From contig NC_051092.1 of assembly GCF_901709675.1 (NCBI RefSeq), positions 14,856,991 to 14,920,990 of the forward strand: 64,000 nt of DNA. The letters are read 5' to 3'. This DNA comes from Syngnathus acus. Its lineage: Eukaryota > Chordata > Actinopteri > Syngnathiformes > Syngnathidae. Under the pieces are notes generated by a model. It was given only the letters and a program-made list of their open reading frames with translations. It was not told where the DNA came from and ran no database searches. Each line of letters starts with the position of its first letter. Position 1 is the first letter of the stretch. Positions 32,192 to 42,591 of this stretch are shown here, piece by piece. The position numbers and the translations under genes are program-made.

Positions 32192-32463
32192 GCACCCCAT
32201 TCAATTCACCAACCAGTTCTCGCTCGCACCCCTAACCCTAACCCTATATAATTATTATAATAATAATTGGTTTACTTTACAGCTATAAGGCTTAATTAGC
32301 ATTATCCCTAATGCCAATTAACACAGTGACTTCTTGATTTCCAGAATTTTTCACTCTTTTCAGTTATCCCCGAAAAATTGTAAATTTCCCCCAGGGTATC
32401 CTCGCACCCCCTAGGAAGCATCCTCGGTGCGAGCACCCCCGGTTAAGAACTACTGCTATAATC

Positions 32464-33565
32464 GACCCGAAAAAAATGTCCGGGGGGACTTTAAAAATCG
32501 TCCGGGATTTTGTTGGACTGACTCTAATATATTACATGTACAGTACATTGTCAATAGTGAATTGTTGTTATATGTAACAAAGACGTCTCACACGTAATCG
32601 TTATAAGTATGTTCTCTTTTTATGTCCTTCGAAGTACTGTTGGTTCACTTTATAGCAGCCGTCAATCCCTTTCTCCTGCTCTCTCTACAACAGTTACTGC
32701 TATCCGTACAAATAGAATTGCCACGCCGTTCCATTTCACTCAATCGCAGGTTTTTCTGTATCGTTCGCGAATTAAGTCACGCCCTTCTCCTCAAATCTAG
32801 TGACTTTGCTACGAAGTAGGATGGGCTGGCCAGACTACACCGAGTGTTTTACATGCAATGCTGAAACGAAAATGCACGTTCACGGAGGAGTTGAATAAAA
32901 TCATCCCCGTGCTTTCGCCAGGGTCGTGATCCTTATGAAGCTGAGTGCTTGACATGCAAGTGTCTGTGGCAGATAAAGGTGCCAAGGCACCACGCAAGAG
33001 GAGGACTGAAAAAGAGTCCCTTCTTTTTCTTCAAATGCACCAATGGCCGTATTTCTTTTGTCTTTTTTTACTTAGTGTACCACTTTAAAACTCAAAAATG
33101 TCCGTGTACACATGTGTTTTTGTTAGTGTAAATATGTTTTTGTTATTGTATATATGTTGTTTTGTGTTATTCGGGCCAATAAATGTTGGGACACAAATGA
33201 CCCCCCCCCCCCACACACACACACACCCAAAAAAATGACCACGCCCCCTCCCAAAAAAGGTGTCCTCTTGTTCAGAAACTCAAATCTGTTCACGCCGGCC
33301 CGGTTCAATAACGTCTCGTTAACAGACATCCTCCAACATTGCGAGACAGTGACACACATCACAGCCGTAACACACATTTAATACATACCTCTTCATTTAT
33401 ATATTGTGTAATGAACATTTGTTTGCATCATTATCTATTTTTTTTCTGTAATTTCTTTGCGCGTGTAATGTTAAGACATTGCGGTATTTTCTTTCCTTAC
33501 AGTATTTCAAATGCACTGTTCTGTGTTCTCAGGTTTTCTCAAGTTGCATTATTAAGACATTGAAA
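32464..33565. other. Unassigned sequence
   Basis: No recognisable gene. It contains a C-run followed by a short CA array at about 33200-33228 and A-runs near 33232. Short ORFs here match nothing. Confidence 0.4.
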
Positions 33566-33567
33566 TA

Positions 33568-34507
33568 CCGTTTTTTTCCATGTATAATGCGCCCCCATGT
33601 ATAATACGCACCCTAAAAATGGCATGTCGATGCTGGAAAAAAGCCTGTACCCATGTATAATACGCACCCAAATTTTGACTTTTTTTTTTTTTTTTTTTTT
33701 CTTTTTTTTTTTAAAGTCCCAATGATCGTCACACACGCGTCTGGGTGTGGTGAAATTTGTCCTCTGCATTTGACCCATCCCCGTGTGATTTTGATCCATC
33801 CCCTGGGGGAGAGGGGAGCAGTGAGCAGCAGCGGCGCCGCGCTCGGGAATCATTTGGTGATCTAACCCCCCAATTCCAACCCTTAATGCTGAGTGCCAAG
33901 CACGGAGGCAATGGGTCCCATTTTTATAGTCTTTGGTATGACCCGGCCGGGTTACTTAAGTCCGTAAACATAAAATTATTTCAGAAAAAAGATCATCTTT
34001 GGGAACAACCGGATGTTATTCTGCCGGTCAGTATCACTGCGCATGCAGTAGCAAACTCGATAGCGAAGAAATATGTGAGACTCTCAACGGGATCACCAAT
34101 ATTTGAGTGATGTTCCAGTTATTTATCACAATTATTTATTATTATAATAATAATATATATAATATATATAATAATTATTTATTTATTATTCACAATTGTC
34201 ATGGTGATCTTTCTGGTGATTTCTTAACTAGGCTGGATGTATTTTTTTTGTTGCCGTTGATTTCTCCGACTGCCCAGAAAGGCACCACCGCGATCAGTTA
34301 GGTTAAAATGAAAAGAGAGGAAAGTGACGTTGTAAAGAACCATCCGTGACAAGATTTTCTTCAAAAATTGTTGTACCATGATTTTCTTCACAAAAAAAAA
34401 AAAAAAAAAAAGAAAATTAAAAAACATTTTACCCATGTATAATGCGCACCCCAGATTTTAGGACAATAAATTAGTTAAATTTTGCGCATTATACATGGAA
34501 AAAACGG
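33568..34507. mobile_element. TA-flanked MITE with internal SINE (copy 1)
   Basis: Terminal inverted repeats of about 24 bp (CCGTTTTTTTCCATGTATAA at the left, its reverse complement at the right) with TA at both outer edges (33566-33567, 34508-34509), as expected for Tc1/mariner-type transposition. The interior repeats CATGTATAATACGCACCC units, carries a truncated family A SINE, and has a TA-rich tract at about 34138-34190. A copy at 47600-48562 has the same composite structure. Confidence 0.85.
33712..33957 (-). mobile_element. Family A SINE, head deleted, inside the MITE
   Basis: Reverse-oriented SINE body running from GTCCCAATGATCGTCACAC to GACCCGGCCGGG, where similarity stops before the B-box and A-box. 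The same truncation point occurs in the second MITE copy. Confidence 0.85.
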
Positions 34508-34733
34508 TACAATTTTCTTTGATTCCCCCCCACTGTAACATTTTGCCCTGCAGTACTTCAAACAACCATCTACCTATAACAAAAAGTCAAAGTTGCAAAC
34601 AGATAAGAGCGTGTTAAAATTAGATGACGCCAACTGAGAACAGTTGCCTGTTGTACTAAGTTCATCTTGTTTTTTCTTTTTCAATTACTTCACTGGTTCT
34701 TCTATATCAAACAATTTGTTTTAGGTTCATTTA

Positions 34734-34785
34734 CCTGACATGTTTCGGCGGATCCTTCCGCATTCATCAGAGTGTCACTGATGTC
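34734..34785 (-). ncRNA. Hammerhead ribozyme-like motif (left arm)
   Basis: On the minus strand: CTGATGA (34770-34764), a stem II of GCGGA/TCCGC with loop AGGA, then GAAAC (34746-34742), a 2-nt loop and GTC with predicted cleavage after 34737. A very short stem III (A-C paired with G-U) is the form reported for Penelope-like elements. Stem I pairing is only two clear base pairs by eye, which weakens the call. Confidence 0.4.
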
Positions 34786-34799
34786 ACTGATGTCACATC

Positions 34800-34850
34800 A
34801 GTGACACTCTGAGGAAGGCGGAAGGATCCGCCGAAACATGTCAGGTAAAT
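34800..34850 (+). ncRNA. Hammerhead ribozyme-like motif (right arm)
   Basis: Plus strand: CTGAGGA (34809-34815), which fits the CUGANGA consensus, stem II GGCGGA/TCCGCC with loop AGGA, GAAAC at 34833-34837, and GTC ending at 34842. It is the mirror partner of the left-arm motif and differs from it at two bases, one being the variable N7 position. Confidence 0.35.
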
Positions 34851-35273
34851 GAACCTAAAACAAATTGTTTGATATAGAAGAACCAGTGAAGTAAGTAGTT
34901 GCCTGTTGTGACTATCAAATTATTTGTTACATTAAGGAAAGACAAAGAACAAATGTTGTTCAACAAGACTCGCCTAATAGAAACCAACGTTTGTAAGTGT
35001 GAGAACAAAAGCAAACTTAATTAAATGCCTCACCCTAATGACAGTGTGACCTTCAATTAAATGACGCACCCTAATGACGGCAGAATACTTCCGAGGGCTG
35101 ATAAAGCAATTTCTATCTTTCATTAGCTGCTGTGATACAACAAAGAAAACATCTGAACGGGAATGAATGGGGTTCTTCAAAAGAAGACTTTGTTGGGCAT
35201 GTTGTTTTTGTTTTTGTTTGATTCCCCCCGACTGTAACATTTTGCCCTACAGTACTTCAAACAACCGTCTAGC

Positions 35274-35400
35274 CCATGGGTGGGCAAACTTTTTGACTCG
35301 CGGGCCAGAATGGGTTCTAAAATTTGACAAAGGGGCCGGGCCAGGAGCATTTGGACACGCAATGTAATTTATTAAACCTGGGGATTGAAATGTATGAAAA
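35274..35400 (+). mobile_element. hAT element left end
   Basis: ATGGGTGGGCAAACTTTTTG followed by ACTCGCGGGCC matches the terminal region of the hAT element whose right end lies at 54290-54319. No matching right end was found nearby, so it is a fragment. The stretch to about 36170 contains no recognisable gene. Confidence 0.55.
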
Positions 35401-36170
35401 ACAGAGACGATTGAAGGTGCAATTTTAAAGAAATCAACGTTTACTGGAAAAAGATCAATGGAATCATTTTCAACATTCAGAACATATTATTACCCAACAA
35501 AAGAAAGCGGTCTTTAAATTGAGAGCGATGTGCTGCATGTTAATTAAGCTACTGTACCACTGCTGTTTGTACATGTTCAAGTTGCTATTTCTTTCATAAC
35601 ACAGTAGAGAAACTCACATTTCAATGGGAACAGTGTTGTTGTTCTCCCTTTTTTGCCAGTGCATCAAAGTTTGGAGTTACTTTCGTTGTCACAATTCTCA
35701 GAATAGATCTGAGGTGTTGGTCAGTTCACTGGGCTCTGTGGCAGGCTTTGTTCATGACGCTGAAAGTCTGCTCACAGTGTACAAATGTCGGTTACAATGG
35801 TACAGGAGTAATTGACGATGTAAGTGGGTCTCCTAACAAGAGAAAGGAACGATCACATGTGTCTGACCTTTAGGACAATGTAGTATTGCTCGTTTAAATT
35901 CCTTTAGAGGTCCGTGTTAGCACGATCGCGAATTAGCATCTTTCCGCTAACTCGTTAGCCTGCCCAGTACTTCTTGTTAACATGTTACACGCACTCACGT
36001 ATAATATTCATATTTTCAATATTTATACAAACATTTCTGTATGTTACTTATACTATTAATATATTTACATGTTTGAAACAATTATTTTATGTTCTAATAA
36101 TAACATATGCACTTAAATGGTTTCATATACATTTATTGACACACAAAATGTACAGATAAAAACAAAAAGT
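35400..36170. other. Unassigned AT-rich sequence
   Basis: May be the interior of the hAT fragment starting at 35274. No coding similarity seen. 34970-35160, just before it, is a diverged repeat of 50950-51125 (TTAAATGCCTCACCCTAATGACAGTGTGACC and similar, read in pieces). Confidence 0.35.
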
Positions 36171-36179
36171 ACAGATAAG

Positions 36180-36262
36180 AGGGTGACCGTACTTCGCGGA
36201 TTTCACGTATCGCGGGTGGTTTTTGGAACCAATTATCCGTGATAAACGAGGGATTACTGTAT
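36180..36262. mobile_element. Pogo-like MITE end
   Basis: Contains TTCGCGGATTTCACGTATCG and ends GATAAACGAGGGATTACTGTA, the reverse of the TACAGTAATCCCTCG-type terminus found in pogo/Tigger-like MITEs. A second example is near 49887. Confidence 0.5.
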
Positions 36263-36755
36263 ACAACGTTTGTTTGTTTACACCTTGTTAGAGTGTTGCT
36301 CACTCTAACTTCTTTGCAAGAACCACACGTGAGACAGTTTGGCCATTTTACGCTTGCAAGCGGAGATGCCATCAGCACCCTGTGTGATACAGAGATGTTT
36401 GAAGAGCAGTCTGACTTAGACCTCTTGCAAGGGCATATTTATTGAGAGAAAACAGGGTGGGGGTGAGAGTGGACAAGTTTGGTGTTCACCTCAACAACTG
36501 GTTAATCAGTGCAGAGGGTCTTAACGCTTTATTTTACAAGGTTGTGGAAATAGAAACTAGTGGAGCATTTTAGATAACTAACTAAGCAAGAATGTTTCCA
36601 CATCATTTGGAAAGTTTCAACAACTGAATGTGGAAACCTTCCAGAGTCAAGGAAAGGTTAAAGGTTTTAACAAACTTAATAATTCTAGTCTACATTCCAA
36701 CATAATCATACAATCGAGATAATTTGTGAACCCTAACACTCCTATGATAATATCT
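36263..36755. other. Unassigned sequence
   Basis: No gene or repeat recognised between the pogo-like MITE end and the L1 remnant. Confidence 0.35.
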
Positions 36756-37480
36756 TTAAATATTAAGGCTTTTCAATACACAAATATATTTATCAAACAA
36801 GAGAAAACGTAAGAGTAAACCTTTTACTAGAAGGACCGAGTGAACAACTACGTAACCATTATATTTGTACACTGCCATAACCTCCTTGCCGTTGATAAAA
36901 CCTCTACCTGCCACAAAATAAGCTGTCATCCCGTCATCTTTGGCCTGTTTGATCCCGTGCCGCAATTTCTTGCTGCTCTCTCTGTCCTCCTTAGACAGGT
37001 CCTCGCTCCGGCGCAGATGAGCGTTGTTCCTCGCCTCCTGCCTCACCATCTATCTGTAGTGCCGAGCTGTGAATCTGAAGTTGATCCAGCGAAGCTGTCC
37101 ATCTGGCCGCTTTCTACCCAGCCTGTGATCAACAACGTCAGGGATTTTCTCCTTCTCACCTGGGAGTAGATGCTGGCAAATGCCAATAATCTCCTCCCGT
37201 ACGTTCTCCCTATTGGCTTCAGGCAATCCCTTCAATATGAGATTCCACCATCGTCCATATGTCTCTTGGTCCGAGATCATGCATTTCTTAGTGCATTTCA
37301 AGTGGCTCACAATTTGCAAATCTATCAAAGTCATTCTTTCATTCAGTAGTTTAATATCGGCAAGTATCACCTCACTCTTTCTCTCGAGGGCGTCAGTTTT
37401 GATCAGATATCATCAGAGGGAAGAATAGGTTTTTCAGCAAGAGGAGGCTTGGTAGGAGTCATAGGTAGTGGCGGGAAGTT
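36756..37480 (-). pseudogene. L1-type LINE ORF1 remnant
   Basis: On the minus strand the RRM-like core of an L1 ORF1 protein is readable (WNLILKGLPEANRENVREE, DVVDHRLGRKRPDGQ, INFRFTARHYR). An in-frame TAG at 37052-37050 follows, then in the same frame the C-terminal domain (RRSEDLSKEDRESSKKL, AYFVAGRGFINGKEV), after which similarity ends near 36885. Upstream, an acidic/Pro segment (DEDNFPPLPMTP) near 37470 and a CAAGATGGCGGCG motif near 37760 suggest the N-terminus and 5' UTR. ORF1 protein of L1 is an RNA chaperone forming trimers. No ORF2 is present. The 5' side abuts the retroviral LTR at 37850. Confidence 0.75.
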
Positions 37481-37849
37481 ATCCTCATCTCGTATGTTTG
37501 AGCATTCCATCCCAGAACCACAGTCATGTTCCTTAGCACAGTGGGGTTATTTCCACCCCACGACCATTACCGCCACTAGCTGAGTCTCCTCGGCCGGATC
37601 TTAGTAGTTGAAAAATGACAAAAAAAGGTCACAAAAGTTCAGAAATCTGTAAAAAAGTATAGACTATTTCTCTCACACCTTATCTCGTTGTTAGTGTTAT
37701 TGAAAGTATGAAATAGGGATTTATGCGCTGAGAGCTCAAAAAAGTCCGTCTTATCACGCCGCCATCTTGGCAGCCTTCCATTTGGTTCTCTTCTTCTCCA
37801 CACAGTCCACCGATACACGATGTGGTACATTCCCGAAGCTGATTGGCTG

Positions 37850-38577
37850 TGTTAGAAAAATGTATATATATATGTTATCATGCGTTCTCTAATCAATGCT
37901 TCACCGCAGTATTACTGCAATATATGCTTGCTGTTTGGCCTTGCTGTTTTTATGATGTACCACAGAAGAGAAAAGTTACGGCTGGGTCAGGAGAGAGGTT
38001 ACAGCTGGGTCAGACAGGACCAGCTGACAACTCAGCAAAAAGAAGACATCTACCGAGACAGTTCCTTTCTAACAAAGACCACTTTGTTAAACAACATGCC
38101 TCATTGCTGTCTTGCACCTCAGATGAACCTACAAGTGACCATCATTGTCAGGGTTTTCCAAACTATCTTAATCGTAGGATTATGTCGGAATGTATGTATC
38201 CAGTAATAAATAACCTAGCTTGTCCCATTCTACACAATGTCGTAAAGCATCCCTTGCTATGTTTTGACTAGAGGTCAAAGGTTTTCTTCTCTATCCAGGC
38301 CACTCAAATTCCTCTTCCCACATGTTCTTATCAGTATGTAAACACCTAGTGATTTCTTCCTTACGAGGCAAAGCCCACATGCGTTCCCCCTCCTCTTTTA
38401 GGGGCTTTTGTCTCACGATTTGTGGGTAGGGCAAATCCCAATAAAAAGAGCGGGAGTGCATACAGATATTTAGTGTAGTGAGATTGTTGTGAAGCTATCT
38501 GTACTGCACTCCTCGCGAGAAAAGACTTAATATTCTGTCTCACTTGTGGTTTGTTTGCTGTTGCTCTTCTCTTGAAA
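37850..38577 (+). repeat. Retroviral 5' LTR
   Basis: Starts TGTTAGAAAAATG. The match with the 3' LTR ends at TCTTGAAA (38577); the following ACA could complete a normal CA end in this copy. It contains CCAATAAAAAGAGCGG (TATA or polyadenylation-like) near 38439. By eye the only difference from the 3' LTR is one TA unit near 37865. Confidence 0.9.
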
Positions 38578-38585
38578 ACAGAAAT

Positions 38586-38603
38586 TGGGGGCTCGTTCCG
38601 GGG
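38586..38603 (+). promoter_or_regulatory. Retroviral primer binding site, tRNA-Pro type
   Basis: TGGGGGCTCGTTCCGGGG differs slightly from the classic proline-tRNA primer site of gammaretroviruses. It sits a few bases after the 5' LTR, the expected place. Confidence 0.85.
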
Positions 38604-38800
38604 TCTCGACACACCTGGCGGTTCCAGCGGACTCTTCGACGCAGGCGAAAATCCTCGGCCGAGGTAAACAAAAGCCCTTTGACGGGACTGTCTCGATCAG
38701 TCCGGCTGGACACCGGGAGGGTTGACGAGATCTTCCGAGGAGGAGAATCAGCAGACCGTGAGTAGGAATATTAATTCTACTAAAAAGGAATGAATGAGCT

Positions 38801-38920
38801 GTGACAAGAGGTCACTTAATACGAGCAGTGACAAGAGGTCACTTAAAAAATGAATGAGCGGTGACGAGGTCACTTGAGCGGTGACGAGGTCACTTAAAAC
38901 GAGCAGTGACAAGAAGTCAC
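38801..38920 (+). promoter_or_regulatory. Leader array of five short hairpins
   Basis: Five units GTGAC-(3 to 5 nt)-GTCAC at 38801-38815, 38828-38842, 38861-38873, 38881-38893 and 38906-38920, each a perfect 5-bp stem. They lie between the primer site and gag, where retroviral packaging signals normally fold. A direct repeat AGTTAAATTCCGCAG (near 38968 and 39014) follows. Confidence 0.6.
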
Positions 38921-39310
38921 TTAAAGACCTTGAGAATTCTAGACCCTATCAAGTGCAATTAGAAACAGTTAAATTCCGCAGGGGCGGTGTGGAGCCCCCT
39001 AACTTTTTACGTTAGTTAAATTCCGCAGCAGGAGTGCGGACTCCTCTGTTATTAAAAATCGCGCGTGGTATGCTTGTGTACGGTTTGACTGAGAGTGATC
39101 TCATTTGAGCGCTCCTCTATATAAACACACAGGATTGTAAACAGTGGCTTTGTGTGGGTGCAGAGGCAAAAACTCTCCGCTCCCTTCGGGGAGGTGAAAG
39201 GAGACTTACCACACATCGAACTTTTAACCACTGTCCTGTGAATAAAGTTGGTTTTAGGACACTGTAGGTGCCATTCAAACTACCAACTCCAAAATTTAGA
39301 AAAATAAACC

Positions 39311-39785
39311 ATGGGAAATTTAGATAGTAAGCGAAAGTCCCTACCCCGACATGAACTAAAATGCAAAGATTGGAAAATAATTGAAAGGCAGGATCCCGAC
39401 CGACTTAAAGAAAGATTTCGATAAATGGGTTAAAAAATATAAATTTGAGGGAGAACTAGAAGAAGTACAAGAGCGGGAAGAGAAAACACATGCTACAAAT
39501 TCAAAACTAAAGATCATAGACATAAATCATGCCCTCCATGCGGAAAAAGTAGTAATAGACAAACAAAAATGAAAACGAATGAAAGCTACAAAAGACACTT
39601 TTCTGGTAGACCAGGATAGTGACACTTTTTACCAAAATGCAGGCAGAGGACAGAAAGGCCAGAGAGGGCGAGCAATGTCTAACAGAGGAGGCTTTAGAGG
39701 CTGAGGGAGAGGAGTTGTGCAACCTCCAATAGAATGCTGGAATTGCGGAGAAAACGGTCACATGGCACGTGACTGCACAAATTAA
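39311..39785 (+). pseudogene. Retroviral gag remnant: matrix start and nucleocapsid zinc knuckle
   Basis: The ATG at 39311 is followed by Gly-Asn, a possible N-myristoylation start. The frame closes after about 37 codons; a neighbouring frame continues to 39572. After further breaks a single CCHC zinc knuckle (C-x2-C-x4-H-x4-C) is encoded at 39735-39776, right before a stop. The region between is short compared with a normal gag of about 500 codons, so large parts of matrix and capsid are missing. The role in life was particle assembly and RNA packaging; this copy cannot do it. Confidence 0.75.
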
Positions 39786-41985
39786 CAAAGACAGTTATGA
39801 TTAGGCCAAAACCAAATCAAATCAGGTTTCCATGTAATGAAGTGGGAACCTGGCTGCCAAAATTAAAGAGAAATTAGCTTAAATATACAGGAGATATTTG
39901 TGTTAAAGGGATAAAGTAAGATAAAGAAACACTGAAGTTAAAATTGGCTAAATAAATGGAAAAGAATTACAAATAGCTTCTAGAAGTAAAATAAAGAATA
40001 AATCTGACAAGTAAGACGAGCAAAAAGGTGTTCTTAGTGGGATCTATGTGGTTTTATACGTATGTTGTGCGTCATCCTTTTGTGTTGGTGTGTGTGCGTG
40101 TGCGCGCAGAGGATCCTCATGAGTGGGTGTGTATATGAGTGTGTGTGTGAGTGAGATGTGTGTTCTATGAAAGAAAAATTGAAGAATAAGGGAAGTGAAG
40201 AAAAATCCAAAGAGAGCTTGTTGTTGCATAGGCAGGAAGATGATGAAACGACATCAGCGCGGCCTCGCTTGAGGGCCGTAGCTGAGGGTGTGGACAAATG
40301 AGACAACAAATGTTGTGTAGAAGACATTGAAAGATGTCGAATGTGAACATGACAAAGGGCGCAACAGCAAAGCTGGCCTGCCCTTTGAGAGGGTGAGACT
40401 GATAAGCGTGCCTGCGCTCGCGCGTTGTCGCGGGGCGGGGCTGTGCGCGTGGGCCTTTGCTATGCTCGTGTGGGCGGTGGGCCGGCATCATGGTTGTTGC
40501 AGGAAATGGCCAGCCTGTGACCAATCAACATTGATGCTGCGCCCCCCCTCGCACGAGGGGTGCTATGGCTGCGGGCGAAGCAGGGAAAGTGCGAGTTTCT
40601 CAGAGAATGTTTGAATATTTGAAGCAGGGTGATGCTTAAGAAAGATGTGACAATATTTGCATGAAGGATAATAGGCACTGATGAGAAAAGGAGTATAACC
40701 AAAACGTCAAAACAGAGGATGACGTTGGCGCAGCGTTGTTTGTTGGTATTGTTTGTGAGCTGTGTCTCTGTTGTTTTTGTGTTGTCTGTGTGCTGTCAGT
40801 GTTATGTGTTAAAATTGGCTAATGTAGGTGCACAAAAGAATTTGCTAGACTGTAGTCTATCTGATTTGCACCGCAAAACAAAAGCAATTTTGTGAAAATA
40901 AGAAGAAAAGAAAGGCAAGCAATTTTTTTGTGGGCAGAAACTGGTCCACACTGCATTAATGCCTAGCCCTGATGAAACAAAATTTGAGAGATGGAAAGAA
41001 CTTGCTTTCTGGAATTGGATGAAGCAAAATTATTAAATAACAACATTTCAAAGCTAAATTTAGAAGAAATAGTCGATTGGTTGTGTCAAGACTAAACAAG
41101 TTTTTACATTTGAGAATAAGAGAGTGATTGAGTTAGTTAAAGTTAAGAAACAACAACAATTGACTATTATATTAATTTACTGGCGGTTATTTTGTTGGTT
41201 TTTATCTTTTTATCTTAATTGGTTTGACACCTTGAGGGAGAAAAGATTAGGATGTGGAACACGGGTTGAGACAACCAGTTACACACGCAAAGCATGTGAG
41301 CACTGGGACACTGAGAAGCATTTTGAAAGGTGTGTCAAATTAAATGAAGATGAAATCATATGTAGTAATACAACACTTTACTACATATGGATGCTCTAAA
41401 TCATACAATTGAGTAAAATAAAACATACATTTTGATTTTCATTCAAATTGCTAAGATTCTTGTGATAAACAATGAGAGAATGATTGAAAGGAAACTACAA
41501 GGAACTACAACTAAGCTAGTTGTGGAAGCAGTCCAATTGCCACGAAAAATAGCTATATGCACGTGTGCAGGGCACACATGAGACTGATAAGGTGCCAAGA
41601 GGTAACAAGCTTGCGGACGGAACCGCATAGCTGTAGTGCAAAAGACGCTTCAAATTTTGTACACACAAGAAGCAGATTAAATTACTGAAACGTTTTTAAA
41701 GATGTGCAGCGACAAAGTCCATAGACTGAAATTCGATTATGGACGAAAAGAGGGGCAAGAGTGGAGAATGGTATCTATAAATGACCAGAAGACTGACCTA
41801 TCCTACAAAAAGCCTATATAAATGGGCAGCAATATTGAGCCATGGTGTGTGTCACATGGCTCAAGAGGAGGGATAGTGGGGCAGTTCATTCAGCTTTATA
41901 CAACATATGGATTTGATTCATATTCAAAACATTTATAAAACAAAATTTTTGTAGAGTTTGTTTAACACGTGCTAAACACAATCCA
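39786..41985 (+). other. Retroviral interior, unrecognisable
   Basis: Expected place of protease and reverse transcriptase, but I see no DTGA or YxDD motif in any frame. 40070-40160 holds a degenerate GTGTGTG stretch; 40330-40570 is locally GC-rich and may be foreign. Decay, deletion or an insertion are all possible. Confidence 0.4.
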
Positions 41986-42330
41986 CAGGGTTATAATGCC
42001 TGGTCATAATAGATGCATTCTCAAAATGGTTTGAATTGGCTTCAACAAAAACACTGAATGCCTTAACAGTGGAAAAAAAACGTTATGTAAAGAAATAATA
42101 CCGAGATATGGGATTTCGGAAATTAATTCTCATGACAGGACTGGTATAAAGTGTGAAAATGTGCATGGAAAAAAGTGGAAGATCATGGACAAAATGTTTA
42201 GACCTGGTCAAACTGTACATAAATATTACAAGTACTGTGGGTTTAACCCCGTATGAAAAATTGTTTGGGCGACAATATAGATTACCATGTTTCAAAACCA
42301 AGTGGGATACTAAGGATGATTCAAATTTGG
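41986..42330 (+). pseudogene. Retroviral integrase remnant
   Basis: Fragments of the integrase core can be read in shifting frames. There is an IDAFSKWFELA segment near 42010-42045, the strand and helix after the first catalytic Asp. Then follow KEIIPRYGIS near 42090, and GLTPYEKLFGR near 42239-42275, the conserved C-terminal part of the core. Frameshifts and stops separate them, and the second Asp and the Glu are not recognisable. Confidence 0.7.
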
Positions 42331-42591
42331 CATTTACATTTTATATTTATAATTAATATTTTAAAGGCAAAAAGAACAAAGCACGTTCTCATTAAGAGCA
42401 TTGAAAACGAAACACTGGTGTTCTTCCAAGGGGGAAGGGCCACATTGAATATTGATAATTACATCAACTGCCATTAAAATAGCAGAAAGGTCAGTTGAGG
42501 TGGTCCTAGCAAATTACAAAAGGGTAATTTCTTTTGAGGTAACGTTCAATCGGAAAAAGTGACCCAAAGGAAGCCTTACCTCTTAGAGAAA

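Larger units (their letters stand above)
22302..32455. mobile_element. Small hAT MITE, interrupted by a Copia element
   Basis: The left terminal repeat CAGTGGTTCTTAACC (22302-22316) pairs with the right terminal repeat CAGTAGTTCTTAACC (reverse of 32441-32455), 14 of 15 bases. The flanks are an exact 8-bp target duplication CTATAATC at 22294-22301 and 32456-32463, diagnostic of hAT transposition. Without the Copia insertion the element is about 290 bp with no coding sequence. Its right part holds a short telomere-like CCCTAACCCTAACCC stretch near 32228. Confidence 0.9.
34655..34896. mobile_element. Palindromic insertion with 13-bp target duplication
   Basis: The 13-bp direct repeat AGTTGCCTGTTGT at 34642-34654 and 34897-34909 flanks an insert of about 242 bp. 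Most of it is an inverted repeat: arms 34685-34784 and 34795-34894, 100 bp each, two mismatches, 10-bp spacer. Each arm holds a hammerhead-like core. The structure suggests a short Penelope-like-element terminal fragment in inverted arrangement; no protein-coding part remains. Confidence 0.6.

Noticed and set aside
32224-32245. Interstitial telomere repeat
   Set aside because: Only about three CCCTAA units inside a hAT MITE; too short to mean a fusion point.
33757-34110. 117-residue ORF present twice (also 47798-48151)
   Set aside because: Antisense SINE plus MITE interior; duplicated only because the MITE is.
37880-38271. ORFs of 108 and 142 residues, repeated at 44375-44842
   Set aside because: They lie inside the two retroviral LTRs, so the duplication is the LTR pair and not a gene family.
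39381-39572. Independent small gene in the provirus
   Set aside because: It is gag sequence continued after a frameshift.
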